From positions 1-47,371 of the forward strand of contig JAITEL010000010.1 of NCBI GenBank assembly GCA_031282065.1: a stretch of 47,371 nt of DNA, written 5' to 3'. Below the pieces are notes generated by a model. The model did no database searches and had not been told where the DNA came from. It saw only the letters and a program-made list of their open reading frames with translations. This document shows positions 24,296 through 32,267 of this stretch, piece by piece. Position numbers and translations under genes: made by a program. The first letter of the stretch is position 1. Every line of letters starts with the position of its first letter. Origin of the DNA: Treponema sp. Lineage in GTDB: Bacteria > Spirochaetota > Spirochaetia > Treponematales > Breznakiellaceae.

Positions 24296-25300
24296 ATGAA
24301 GGGGAAGAATAGGAATATTTTTAAGAATTATGTGAAAGGGACCTTGCGGTTCACCGAATTTGCCATTACCAATGCGTGTATTGCAAAATGTTCTTTTTGT
24401 GAAATATGGAAACAGCAGCCCAAGGTATTTGTGGATAAAGAAAAGGCCCTCACTGCGATTGACCGGCTGGCGGATTTCGGGGTGTCTCACCTCACCATTA
24501 CCGGAGGGGAGCCGCTGCTGCACCCCCAGGTGATTGCCTTTGTTGAGCGGGCCACCAAGCGGAAAATGAACAACGCGGTGCTGAATGCCGCACCCCAGCT
24601 CCTCATGCGCAAGGACATCCTGAAGCGGCTTGAGGATGCAGGGTGCGACCTGCTCAGTATCTCCTTTGATTCAGGAGACCCGGTTACTATGGCTGAATCC
24701 CGGCAGATCCCCCATATCATGGATGAAATGGTCAAGGCCATGGACCTGGTACACCAGACTTCCCTCAAAACTATGGCATCGGTGCTCATCTGGAACGATA
24801 ACTACCACAACCTGGAAGAGGTGTGCACCAGGGCGGCAAACATGGGCTTTACCTATATCTCCCTTAATTACCCGACCTTCTCCAAATCCCAAGTCTACCC
24901 CCTGGGGGGCGAGGGGATAAGCCTTTCCCGGGATCAGGTGATCCAGGGGCTGACTGAGGCGATCCGCTTAAAAAAGTCCGGGAAACATAAGATCATCAAT
25001 TCGGCAGTTTCCATGCAGAACATCATCAATTACCTGAAAGACCCGGCTTTGGCACGGTATCCCTGCTATGGCGGGGAGCATGTGCTGTTTGTAGACTGGT
25101 TTTTCGATGTGCGTCCCTGTATGCAGCTTCCCCAGGTACTGGGAAATATCTTGACTATGGAAGCCGGCGCGCTTAAGCGGCCTCCCTGTAATGACTGTAA
25201 CATGAGCTGGTACCGGGATTTCAGTATGTTTTTTCACGGCGGCCTACGGACTATTCCCGTATGGCTTGAGGCCTTTTCAGGGCCGAAGATCCTGTTCTAA
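24296..25300 (+). CDS. Radical SAM protein with extra C-terminal cysteines
   Basis: 334 residues; ATG 24296. The radical SAM motif C-x3-C-x2-C is in CIAKCSFCEIW (residues about 27-37), so it carries a [4Fe-4S] cluster that cleaves S-adenosylmethionine. The TITGGEPLLHP stretch is the SAM-binding GGE motif. The C-terminal part has Cys in PCYGGEH and RPCMQL, and in PPCNDCNMSW, a layout like SPASM-type auxiliary cluster domains or related HpnH/MoaA-like enzymes. The substrate is unknown. No obvious precursor peptide was found next to it, except the heptapeptide-repeat ORF 63 bp upstream, which has no Cys and is not a typical RiPP precursor. Confidence 0.85.
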   Translation: MKGKNRNIFKNYVKGTLRFTEFAITNACIAKCSFCEIWKQQPKVFVDKEKALTAIDRLADFGVSHLTITGGEPLLHPQVIAFVERATKRKMNNAVLNAAPQLLMRKDILKRLEDAGCDLLSISFDSGDPVTMAESRQIPHIMDEMVKAMDLVHQTSLKTMASVLIWNDNYHNLEEVCTRAANMGFTYISLNYPTFSKSQVYPLGGEGISLSRDQVIQGLTEAIRLKKSGKHKIINSAVSMQNIINYLKDPALARYPCYGGEHVLFVDWFFDVRPCMQLPQVLGNILTMEAGALKRPPCNDCNMSWYRDFSMFFHGGLRTIPVWLEAFSGPKILF

Positions 25301-25315
25301 CGTGAGTCCCACGGG

Positions 25316-25365
25316 AAAAAGAAACCCCTCCCCAGATAGGGTATACAGAAAACAGGAGGGGTTTC
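25316..25365 (-). terminator. Terminator-like inverted repeat between convergent genes
   Basis: GAAACCCCTCC (25321-25331) and GGAGGGGTTTC (25355-25365) are perfect 11-bp complements. Read on the minus strand, the stem is followed by TTTTT (25320-25316), fitting termination of the leftward aroF-pheA transcript. The loop of 23 nt is long for a terminator. Confidence 0.55.
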
Positions 25366-25367
25366 TT

Positions 25368-25469
25368 ATGGATAAGGAGCGTATAACCCGGATGCTTTGC
25401 GATGTTGATGGCTTCTGTACCCCACTTGAACGCTCTTCCCAAGCCCCCGGTTACAACGAAGCCCGATAG
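25368..25469 (+). pseudogene. Short ORF, possible transposase N-terminus
   Basis: 33 codons starting DKERITRMLCDVDGFCTPLE. The I-x-x-x-F/L-C-x-V-D-x-F-C pattern recalls the N-terminus of IS982/IS4-type transposases. It overlaps the 3' end of the fusion gene on the other strand and has no continuation. The call rests on pattern memory only. Confidence 0.25.
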
Positions 25470-27394
25470 GATCCGAGAAAACGAAAGTCTTCGGTTTTCG
25501 TTTTCAATGCTGCTATGGCAGCCTCAAAAACCCCTTCCGTATCAGGGATGTTCACATCCACATAAAACAGATAACGCCAGGGCTGTCCTTGAATGGGCCG
25601 GGACTCAAGTTTGGAAAGGTTTATCCCCTTTTCACTGAGTATATGCAGACACGCAAAGAGAGACCCCGGTTTATCGGGTACAGAAAACACTAAGGAGGCC
25701 TTATTGGGTGTATCTGAACCCAGGCTCGAAGGTACCGGCGCCTTATCCCCTATTCTGCGGGAGATGATAACAAAACGGGTATAGTTTAAGGGATTGGTCT
25801 CGATTCCCGACTTGAGGACCTTGAGACCGAATTCTTTAGCCGCCGCTTCCCCGGCTATGGCCGCTACCCTTGCAAGCGCCCCGGGGACGGCCTTCTCTCG
25901 AACAATCGAGGCAACTGCCGAGGCGGTGTTGGTGTAGGTCTCAAGCTGCCACTGGGGATAGTGGTTGAGGAAGTCCCGGCATTGGGCAAAGCCTTGGGGG
26001 TGGCTGCGGACGATACGGATGGACTCAAGGGTCGTACCTTCCTCAGCAATGAGGCAGTGAAGGATGCGCAGTTTCAATTCCCCCACAATCCCAATATCCG
26101 GGTACCGGAGAAACAGGTCGTAGTTTTCATGAATCGAACCGGCAAGGCTATTTTCCACCGGTACCACCCCGGCTCCTGCCGACCCATCCAGGACCGCATC
26201 AAAGACCGCCCGAAAAGAGGAAACCGATACACGGGGAGCCTCCTCTCCAAAGGCCCGTATGAGGGCCTGTTCGGCATAAGCGCCGCTTTCCCCAGAGAAG
26301 GCCACCTTGAGCGCCCCCTCAAGCGGCTTGCCTTGGGCTGCCTTTCCAAGAGTTACGCAGCTTGAGTCAAGCCGGGGGGTCCTCAGGAGTTCCTTACCCA
26401 CCACCGGAGCCAGGGCCTCAATATCCCTAAGGAGCCGTTCAAACTGTTCTGGGTACAGGGACTGGGGGCCATCAGAGAGGGCTTCGTCCGGGCGCGGGTG
26501 GACTTCCACGGTAAGGCCGTCTGCTCCTGCGGCGATGGCAGCAAGGGCTACCGGAGAGACCTTGGCGCGAATCCCCACGGCATGACTAGGATCCACGATG
26601 ACCGGCAGATGGGAGAGGCCCTTCACCACGGGAATGGCGGAAATATCCAGGGTGTTACGGGTATAGGTCTCAAAGGTCCTGATGCCCCGTTCACAGAGCA
26701 CCACATCCTGGGTACCGGAAGCCAAAAGGTATTCGGCAGACAAGAGCCATTCCTCAATAGTCGCCGAGGGCCCCCGTTTGAGCAAGACCGGCTTTCCTAG
26801 GGAGCCGACTTTCTTCAAGAGCTCAAAGTTCTGCATATTCCGAGCCCCTATTTGGAACATATCGGTTAGGTCCTTCATTTGAAGCGCTAATTCCGGGGAA
26901 ACCACCTCGGTAACAATGGGCATCCCATAGGCTTCTCCTGCGGCCTTCATATATTCAAGGCCCTTCATGCCTAAGCCCTGGAAAGCATAGGGGCTTGTCC
27001 GCGGTTTATACGCCCCGCCCCGCAGCATCACGGCCCCGGACTCCCGGACCAGTGCAGCGGTTTCCATGATCTGGGCCTTACTTTCCACCGCGCAGGGCCC
27101 GGCAATAAGTGAAATCCGGGAACCGCCGATTTTCACCGGCCCCACGGTAACGATAGTATCCTCCGGGTGGGTTTCCCGGGAGACCAGTTCATAGGGCTTG
27201 GAGGTGGCAGCTACCCGTTCAACCCCTGGAAGGAGCCCCAGTTCCCGAAGATCCACCGGCCCTTTCCCGGTGGCGCCGATGATTGCCTCGTTCCCCAACT
27301 GCTGCTCCCGGATGCTAAACCCCCGGTCTTGCAAATAGATACGGATCATTTCCCGGTCATGGGAAGCAATACCTTTAGATAACACAAGAATCAT
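25451..27394 (-). CDS. Fused DAHP synthase - prephenate dehydratase
   Basis: 647 residues. Residues 1-75 are the ferredoxin-like regulatory domain of AroF/AroA(G)-type DAHP synthases (MILVLSKG start). Residues about 85-335 are the catalytic barrel: [54 protein letters not shown]. Residues about 360-545 are prephenate dehydratase: [43 protein letters not shown]. The end is an ACT domain ([21 protein letters not shown]), which senses phenylalanine in this family. One polypeptide thus holds the first step of the shikimate pathway and the step to phenylpyruvate, without a chorismate mutase domain. ATG 27394; monocistronic. Confidence 0.93.
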   Translation of the reverse strand: MILVLSKGIASHDREMIRIYLQDRGFSIREQQLGNEAIIGATGKGPVDLRELGLLPGVERVAATSKPYELVSRETHPEDTIVTVGPVKIGGSRISLIAGPCAVESKAQIMETAALVRESGAVMLRGGAYKPRTSPYAFQGLGMKGLEYMKAAGEAYGMPIVTEVVSPELALQMKDLTDMFQIGARNMQNFELLKKVGSLGKPVLLKRGPSATIEEWLLSAEYLLASGTQDVVLCERGIRTFETYTRNTLDISAIPVVKGLSHLPVIVDPSHAVGIRAKVSPVALAAIAAGADGLTVEVHPRPDEALSDGPQSLYPEQFERLLRDIEALAPVVGKELLRTPRLDSSCVTLGKAAQGKPLEGALKVAFSGESGAYAEQALIRAFGEEAPRVSVSSFRAVFDAVLDGSAGAGVVPVENSLAGSIHENYDLFLRYPDIGIVGELKLRILHCLIAEEGTTLESIRIVRSHPQGFAQCRDFLNHYPQWQLETYTNTASAVASIVREKAVPGALARVAAIAGEAAAKEFGLKVLKSGIETNPLNYTRFVIISRRIGDKAPVPSSLGSDTPNKASLVFSVPDKPGSLFACLHILSEKGINLSKLESRPIQGQPWRYLFYVDVNIPDTEGVFEAAIAALKTKTEDFRFLGSYRASL

Positions 27395-27424
27395 AGTTAA
27401 GCCTTACCTCGAAAAAGTGTTTTT

Positions 27425-27453
27425 ATAGTATCCCTATTGGCTTCAATGTACAA
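27425..27453 (-). promoter_or_regulatory. Predicted promoter of the fusion gene
   Basis: Minus strand TTGTAC (27453-27448), 17-bp spacer, TACTAT (27430-27425). A perfect 10-bp inverted repeat AGCCTTACCT/AGGTAAGGCT flanks it at 27400-27409 and 27481-27490. Confidence 0.5.
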
Positions 27454-27537
27454 GGTGTAAAATTATCACCTCTGCAGTATAGGTAAGGCTGGTTAAAAAG
27501 TTATCGAATTACTGCTTCCCGTAAAAAATGCTGTACC

Positions 27538-27777
27538 CATTTCACCAGGAATGAGCGGGAAGAAATCGCCATCGGCCTGGAACGGGGCGAATCCATTCGA
27601 ACCATCGCTACAAGACCAGGTAGAAACCCCTCCTCGGTGAGCCGGAATGCTCCCCGGTTAAGAAATGTCAGATACCGGGGGAACAGAGCCCACCAGCGGG
27701 CCAAAGTACGTTCCCGCCAAAGCCGCCAGAGGCGGTTAGCAAACCCGGTCATCCGGGCCTATGGGGGATCCCACTAA
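27538..27777 (+). pseudogene. IS30-family transposase N-terminal fragment
   Basis: The frame through 27541 reads HFTRNEREEIAIGLERGESI, then RTIATRPGRNPSSVSRN, followed by a basic stretch with AHQRAKVRSRQ, and ends TAA at 27775-27777. This matches the helix-turn-helix N-terminal region of IS30 transposases (E-R-x-x-I-x-x-x-L-x-x-G-x-S-x-x-x-I-A, then G-R-x-x-S-x-V-S-R). There is no start codon and no DDE domain. The remainder of the 27395-27927 gap shows nothing else. Confidence 0.7.
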
Positions 27778-27927
27778 AACGCTGGGAACAAAATCGTATT
27801 TCTGCAAGCCCTATCATAGTTGGGAGAAGGGAAGCGTAGAGAACCGGAATGGGATATTACGGAGATACTTTCCCCAAAAACACAACTTGGCATTGACAAC
27901 ACAAAAAGAACTAACTAGGGTAGTTCT

Positions 27928-28926
27928 ATGAAACTAAAAGGTGTTGGAAAAGCGGCGCTCGCCGCGCTGTGCTGTATCGGGGTTTGCAGGTGCGCGGGGC
28001 TGAAACAAAAAGACGGCGGGGGCTTGGGGGCTGCCGATTACACGAAGACGGATAACTGGCTCAGTTTGCCGTCCGGGGAAAAAGACGTTGATGTGTTTTT
28101 TCTCTATCCAACCTGTTACTTCGGCGGTTCGGAACCGTGGTGTTCCGTTTTCGACAGCGGGATGCGCGCCGAAGCGGAAAAAATCAGGAAAGCCCATGCG
28201 GGTATCTTTGACGCGGCAAATTTTTACGCGCCCTTTTACCGGCAGCTGGGGCTCGAATATATTCTTAAGCTGGGGACGGCCGACAAGGTTTTTGAGGCGA
28301 TAAAGAAAACGCCTCTGGTGGACGCGGAGCACGCTTTTGAGTATTTTTTGAAACATTACAATAAGGGACGGCCCATTATCTTTGCCTCGCATTCCCAGGG
28401 GTCAATAGTAATGAGCCGTCTTCTGCTCCGGCTCAAAGAGAAGCATCCCGAGGTGTTCAATCGTACTGTTGCCGCATATATGATCGGTTATCCTGTAAAT
28501 CAAAGTTACTGCGAACAAGTTGGGATTCCCTACGCGGAGGGGAGCGGGGATACCGCAGTGATCATCTCGTGGAATACCGAATCGCCTGCGGCGGCGGAGC
28601 AGCATGTGGTCAACCCGTTTACGGCGCTGCTCCCGGATGCCATCGCCATTAATCCGATCAACTGGAAGCGCGACGACACCTACGCGGGAAAAGAGGAGAG
28701 TCTTGGCAGCCGCATCCGCTTTGGCGATAACCCGCCGGTTGACCGCCCTCATTTCGCGGACGCGCAGCTCAACCTTGAACGGCATGTCGTTGTTACACAC
28801 GCCGCTATTCAAGCCGGCGATCCCTGGCCCGCCGGCGTACTGCACCGTTATGATTTTGATCTCTTCTATTATGACTTCAGGCAGAATGTCAGTGACCGTA
28901 TCGCCGCGTTCAAAAAAGGACCTTAG
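27928..28926 (+). CDS. DUF3089 alpha/beta-hydrolase-like lipoprotein
   Basis: 332 residues. The N-terminus has a Lys-rich start, a hydrophobic core and a Cys-rich possible lipobox (GVCRC), suggesting a lipoprotein. The family signature is clear: DNWLSLPSGEKDVDVFFLYP at the start, then FYAPFYRQLGLEY, AFEYFLKHYNKGRPIIFASH followed by SQGS, where the Ser of H-S-Q-G is the presumed nucleophile. DUF3089 proteins are predicted hydrolases of unknown substrate. TTGACA at 27893-27898, with a weak -10 at 27916-27921, places the transcript start at about the ATG, so the message may be nearly leaderless; no clear ribosome-binding site is visible. Confidence 0.85.
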   Translation: MKLKGVGKAALAALCCIGVCRCAGLKQKDGGGLGAADYTKTDNWLSLPSGEKDVDVFFLYPTCYFGGSEPWCSVFDSGMRAEAEKIRKAHAGIFDAANFYAPFYRQLGLEYILKLGTADKVFEAIKKTPLVDAEHAFEYFLKHYNKGRPIIFASHSQGSIVMSRLLLRLKEKHPEVFNRTVAAYMIGYPVNQSYCEQVGIPYAEGSGDTAVIISWNTESPAAAEQHVVNPFTALLPDAIAINPINWKRDDTYAGKEESLGSRIRFGDNPPVDRPHFADAQLNLERHVVVTHAAIQAGDPWPAGVLHRYDFDLFYYDFRQNVSDRIAAFKKGP

Positions 28927-29391
28927 GAAAACTGTATATAAAAACACATAATCTCCAGGAGTTTGTTGCCCTTTGCGCGTAAAACCCCGAAAACCACCGA
29001 TTAGGTGATTTTTTACCCTGCACACTGCGTAAGAGGAGCCCGATAATCGTGGTTTTTGCGCTACAAAATGGCGCAAAAACCTACAAGCGCAACAGGCTGC
29101 CAGCGGGGGCGGCCGGCCCTTCGGTCCGGCGACGCGTTCAATGGCAGCACTTTTTCAGAAGTAACCATAACATCATGTATGCCACGAAAAATATCTCCCG
29201 ATCCATGCGGGCCGGCCTTGATACCGAAGCAGGGCTGGATCACGGCACGTCAGGAATTACTTTGTCGTGGAAAATCATTTTAAAATACATGCGGCAGTGG
29301 ACAACATCACCGGTGAATTACAGTACCTCGGCCCTTTAACCGGGCAAACTTTTTCAATGGGGTTCACCTGTTTCTTATAAGGAATTTTTTT
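28927..29391. other. Gene-free stretch with coding relics
   Basis: No intact gene is supported. A plus-strand frame at about 29267-29383 reads VENHFKIHAAVDNITGELQY and continues 18 residues to a stop, but has no start and no family I know. Frames upstream (29049-29283) change phase repeatedly, as in a decayed gene. A ribosome-binding site (AAGGAA) just before 29392 belongs to the next pseudogene. Confidence 0.4.
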
Positions 29392-29829
29392 ATGAAACGC
29401 AGTATCATTTCTTTGCTGCTGGTTTTCTGATGCACTGCGGTGCTGTTCATTGCCTGTCCCACGGATTCGGATAACAATCATGATAGCCGTGATGGTGCAA
29501 GAACCCTTACGTTTTCTGTCTCTACCGGCTTGCTCACGGGGTATACCACCGATGTTACCCGGTGGATCAAATCCATGACCACCGATGAGGTGTGCGTCAA
29601 TGTTATGGGCTATGCGAATGAAACCCAAACAGGAGCAGGGGAGACCCGGGAGGAAGCGCCGGCGGATTTTCAGTATGACAAAAAACAATTTTTTACGTCA
29701 AAAAGCTATGATCCAGGTAATCGGGTCTATATTATAAAACACGCAGACGGTGAAAGGTATTCCAAGATACAGACAAGCGAATATGAGCGTAATACCTCAG
29801 AGAAATCAGATACCTATGTGATCAAATAG
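29392..29829 (+). pseudogene. HmuY-like lipoprotein with a stop codon in its signal peptide
   Basis: From ATG 29392 (ribosome-binding site AAGGAA) the frame reads MKRSIISLLLVF, then TGA at 29428-29430, then CTAVLFIACPTDSD in the same frame, i.e. a normal lipoprotein signal with lipobox FIAC, interrupted by one codon. The mature part of about 120 residues remains open: TLTFSVSTGLL, DVTRWIKSMTTDEVCVNV, EAPADFQYD, and VYIIKHADGERYSKIQTSEY, which resembles the end of HmuY-type heme-binding lipoproteins. GTG 29440 could restart translation but would lack the signal's charged start. Read-through or strain-specific inactivation are both possible. Confidence 0.75.
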
Positions 29830-29858
29830 GCCACTTTTGATCTTGAGCAGTAACGGCT

Positions 29859-29896
29859 CGGTATTCCTGACATGACCTGCCATGTCAGGAATACCG
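29859..29896. terminator. Perfect 16-bp hairpin after the HmuY-like pseudogene
   Basis: CGGTATTCCTGACATG (29859-29874), loop ACCTGC, then CATGTCAGGAATACCG (29881-29896). No T-tract on either side, so it may be a factor-dependent stop or a stabilising 3' structure. It also lies just past the end of the minus-strand ORF at 29933. Confidence 0.6.
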
Positions 29897-29932
29897 AACA
29901 AACGATTAAGTACCATCCTTGCGCTTTCGGCT

Positions 29933-30085
29933 CTATTTGAGCTGAGAACCATGCGGGAGAATACGAACCGAGTTTGCACGCGCTCGTGTCACGGTCTTAT
30001 AAGCCCTAAAAACCGGGTTCTGCCGGACCGCACCGTACATGAGACCAGACTTGGTGGCCTCATGTTGGAGCTTAGCCCCCGCCAT
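29933..30085 (-). CDS. Short ORF behind the inverted array-leader unit
   Basis: 50 residues from the ATG at 30085, with AAAGGAGAGA directly upstream at normal spacing. The start M-A-G matches the start of the protein at 884, and the 350-bp upstream sequence is an inverted homolog of 465-886. The rest of the protein (LQHEATKSGLMYGAVRQ, RAYKTVTRARANSVRILP) is basic and is not related to the 884 product; no family is recognised. It may be a different cargo gene placed behind the same leader, or a truncated one. Confidence 0.5.
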   Translation of the reverse strand: MAGAKLQHEATKSGLMYGAVRQNPVFRAYKTVTRARANSVRILPHGSQLK

Positions 30086-30195
30086 GGTCTCTCCTTTACC
30101 GTAGGACGTATCTTCTACCCCGGGCTCCGGCCCCTGCTGAGCCCCGGTAAACCCGGTATAAGCGGCTTTACCCGGTTCTATAGCCGGCTCTAAAT

Positions 30196-30300
30196 CATTC
30201 TTAGTCAAGTAAAAAATGTTCTTAGCCGGATGAAAAACTTTCTTAGCCGGATGAAAAACTTTCTTGGGCCGGATGAAAAACTTTCTTGGGCCGGGGATTT
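30196..30300 (-). repeat. 21-bp tandem array D (about 5 units)
   Basis: Units begin at 30196, 30217, 30238 and 30259, with one extra base in the fourth. On the minus strand the unit is AAGTTTTTCATCCGGCTAAGA-like, i.e. the same repeat as array A. Flanking sequence on both sides is also homologous to that of array A in inverse orientation. Confidence 0.93.
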
Positions 30301-30339
30301 ACAGGTTACTCGTCCCTAAGTAACCGTATATGGGCCCAA

Positions 30340-30535
30340 GCCCCCCGGAAGTGCGTCCCGATCACCGCTCGGCTTCAGGCAAAGGGCGCTTGGACTCCTT
30401 ATCACCACTGCCAGTCATGGGCGTTAAACCCCCTTCGGGGGCTTATCACCACTGCCAGTCATGGGTTTTAAACCCCCTTCGGGGGCTTATCGCCACTGTC
30501 CGTTATGGGTTTTAAACCTGCTGGCGGGGGGAGCT
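30340..30535. repeat. 44-bp mosaic repeat module with terminator-like hairpins
   Basis: Three copies of a unit containing TTATCACCACTGCCAGTCAT then GGG and AAACCCCCTTCGGGGGC. The CCCCC-TTC-GGGGG hairpin (30473-30485) lies immediately after the stop codon of the leftward oppA-like gene (stop at 30489-30487), where it can serve as terminator. Related modules occur at 465-500 and 46105-46160. Confidence 0.85.
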
Positions 30536-32223
30536 AGGGTTACTCCCGGTAAGGGCTTTAAAGCCTTAAAGGATAAGTACTTAAAGGGATGAATATCCAG
30601 GACATTGGGAAACCACCCGTCTAGTTCGTCCGTGTCCACGATGTTTATAGCCGGACTATAGGAAATGGGAAGCACCGTACCCCGGTCAAGGAGGAGCTTT
30701 TCCGCTTCCGCCAAAGTAGCCCAGCGCTGTTCCCCATCCTCGCTCATGGACTTATCTATCAGGTTCTCATAATCCGTGTCATTGTACTGGGCATCATTCA
30801 GATTGGAATCTCTACGCCACATCTGGAGGAAGGTATAGGGATCGGCAAAATCTCCTATCCATGTGGAAAAGCCCACCTCATAGTCGTTCTGTTTCAGCGC
30901 CTGAAAGTATTGCTGGTAGGGAATCACGCTGATTTTTACCGGAACCCCCAGCTTTTCCATCCAAACCCCAGCCATGAGGGTCCCGATACGAGCAGCCTCC
31001 GCAGAAGGAGTCAGCTTGATGACCAGATCCGGAAGTCCCGCTCCTTTGGGAAAGCCTGCCTCCACCAAAAGCCGCTGAGCCTCTTCCATATCCGTACTAT
31101 CCAAGCCTTTTACCGGGGGGTAGCCCGGAATAGGATAGATCAGGGTTTTCGCGGGAAGCATGTGTCCCTCCCGGATTTGCTCCCAGGGCAGGGCCAAAGA
31201 AAGGGCCCGCCGGATACGGTGATCCTTCCAGGGCTTTTCCGCGGACCGAATAAAATAATAGTGGGTGGCAAACATAGGATTGACCATGATCCCGCTACGG
31301 TCCGTAAGGGTTTCCAGGTTCACCTCCCCGGAAATCCACCGGGCTTCCCCGGAATTCCACAAGGCCGTGGCTTCATCCCCATCTTCGGTAAACTTCACGA
31401 TGATCTTATTCAAGGCTACATTTCTCGCGCCCCAATAGAGCTCGTTTTTAGCCAGGACCATACGATCCTGGCTATATTCCTCAATATAAAAAGGCCCATT
31501 AGAAACCGGTGAAGCCAGAGACCAATTCTCTCGGTTCAGCATAGACGGGTGAATAGGACTAAAAGAATGGTGACAGAGCATACTCGGAAAAAAGGATGCC
31601 GGGGTGTTGAGCCTTACCACCAGAGTTCGCTCATCATTCACCCTAATACCGACCCTCCGGTGGTCCCGGAGCTGCCCGGTACGGTATTCCCTGGCCCCTT
31701 CGATAATATCAAACAAGGATGAATAGGGGGAATTCGCCGAAGGATTCAAAAGGGAGATCCAGGCCGCGCGGAAATCTTCCGCCCTAATCATATCCCCGTT
31801 CCAGTATCTGGCATTTTCCCGGATCGTAAAGGTCCACTGCTTTCTATCCTCAGAGATCTCCCATCGGCTTGCCAGCGCGGGAACCGGTTCCATCGTAAAG
31901 GGGTGATAAGAAAAAAGGCCCTCATAGAGTCCGGTAAAAAGCTGGGCCTCATAGGCAAGATAGGACTTGCGGAAATCCAATTCCAGGTCCCCTTTGGAAA
32001 AGGTTACCGTAAGTTGGTCCCGAAGCTGTGACCGGGGCCGGGTTTCCGCAAAATCCGGCCCCGGGAGGATATCCCCCTGATCCACCAGACGCTCATGGGA
32101 TTCCATAGGTACGGGCGCCACTTCTTCTTGTATAGAAGCGCTCTTGCACGATCCTGAGCTCAGCATGATACTCGATACGCAGATCACCACGAAACCTCGA
32201 TCCCTGATAGTGAACTTTTTCAT
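30487..32223 (-). CDS. Peptide ABC transporter substrate-binding lipoprotein (OppA-like)
   Basis: 578 residues. The signal ends in a lipobox SGSC (Cys about 26), so it is membrane-anchored. It then follows the SBP family 5 plan: RDQLTVTFSKGDLELDFRKS, EGLFSYHPFTMEPVPALASR, WEISEDRKQWTFTIRENARY, WNGDMIRAEDFRAAW, and a C-terminal DSNLNDAQYNDTDYENLI. It binds oligopeptides or related solutes for import; permease and ATPase genes are not adjacent. The final residues SRFKTHNGQWR and the stop codon are encoded by the mosaic repeat, so the native C-terminus has been replaced or trimmed. It follows the 459-residue gene by 44 bp in the same direction. Confidence 0.93.
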   Translation of the reverse strand: MKKFTIRDRGFVVICVSSIMLSSGSCKSASIQEEVAPVPMESHERLVDQGDILPGPDFAETRPRSQLRDQLTVTFSKGDLELDFRKSYLAYEAQLFTGLYEGLFSYHPFTMEPVPALASRWEISEDRKQWTFTIRENARYWNGDMIRAEDFRAAWISLLNPSANSPYSSLFDIIEGAREYRTGQLRDHRRVGIRVNDERTLVVRLNTPASFFPSMLCHHSFSPIHPSMLNRENWSLASPVSNGPFYIEEYSQDRMVLAKNELYWGARNVALNKIIVKFTEDGDEATALWNSGEARWISGEVNLETLTDRSGIMVNPMFATHYYFIRSAEKPWKDHRIRRALSLALPWEQIREGHMLPAKTLIYPIPGYPPVKGLDSTDMEEAQRLLVEAGFPKGAGLPDLVIKLTPSAEAARIGTLMAGVWMEKLGVPVKISVIPYQQYFQALKQNDYEVGFSTWIGDFADPYTFLQMWRRDSNLNDAQYNDTDYENLIDKSMSEDGEQRWATLAEAEKLLLDRGTVLPISYSPAINIVDTDELDGWFPNVLDIHPFKYLSFKALKPLPGVTLAPPASRFKTHNGQWR

Positions 32224-32267
32224 ATATACACCTGTTACCTTATAGGACTTTTATAGAGTATAAACCC

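Noticed and set aside
24296-25300. RiPP pathway formed by the radical SAM enzyme and the heptapeptide-repeat ORF
   Set aside because: The ORF lacks Cys, a leader-core organisation and any transport gene; proximity alone is not enough.
29428-29430. Selenocysteine codon in the HmuY-like gene
   Set aside because: The TGA lies in the hydrophobic core of a signal peptide, where selenocysteine has no role, and no SECIS-like hairpin follows directly; a nonsense mutation is simpler.
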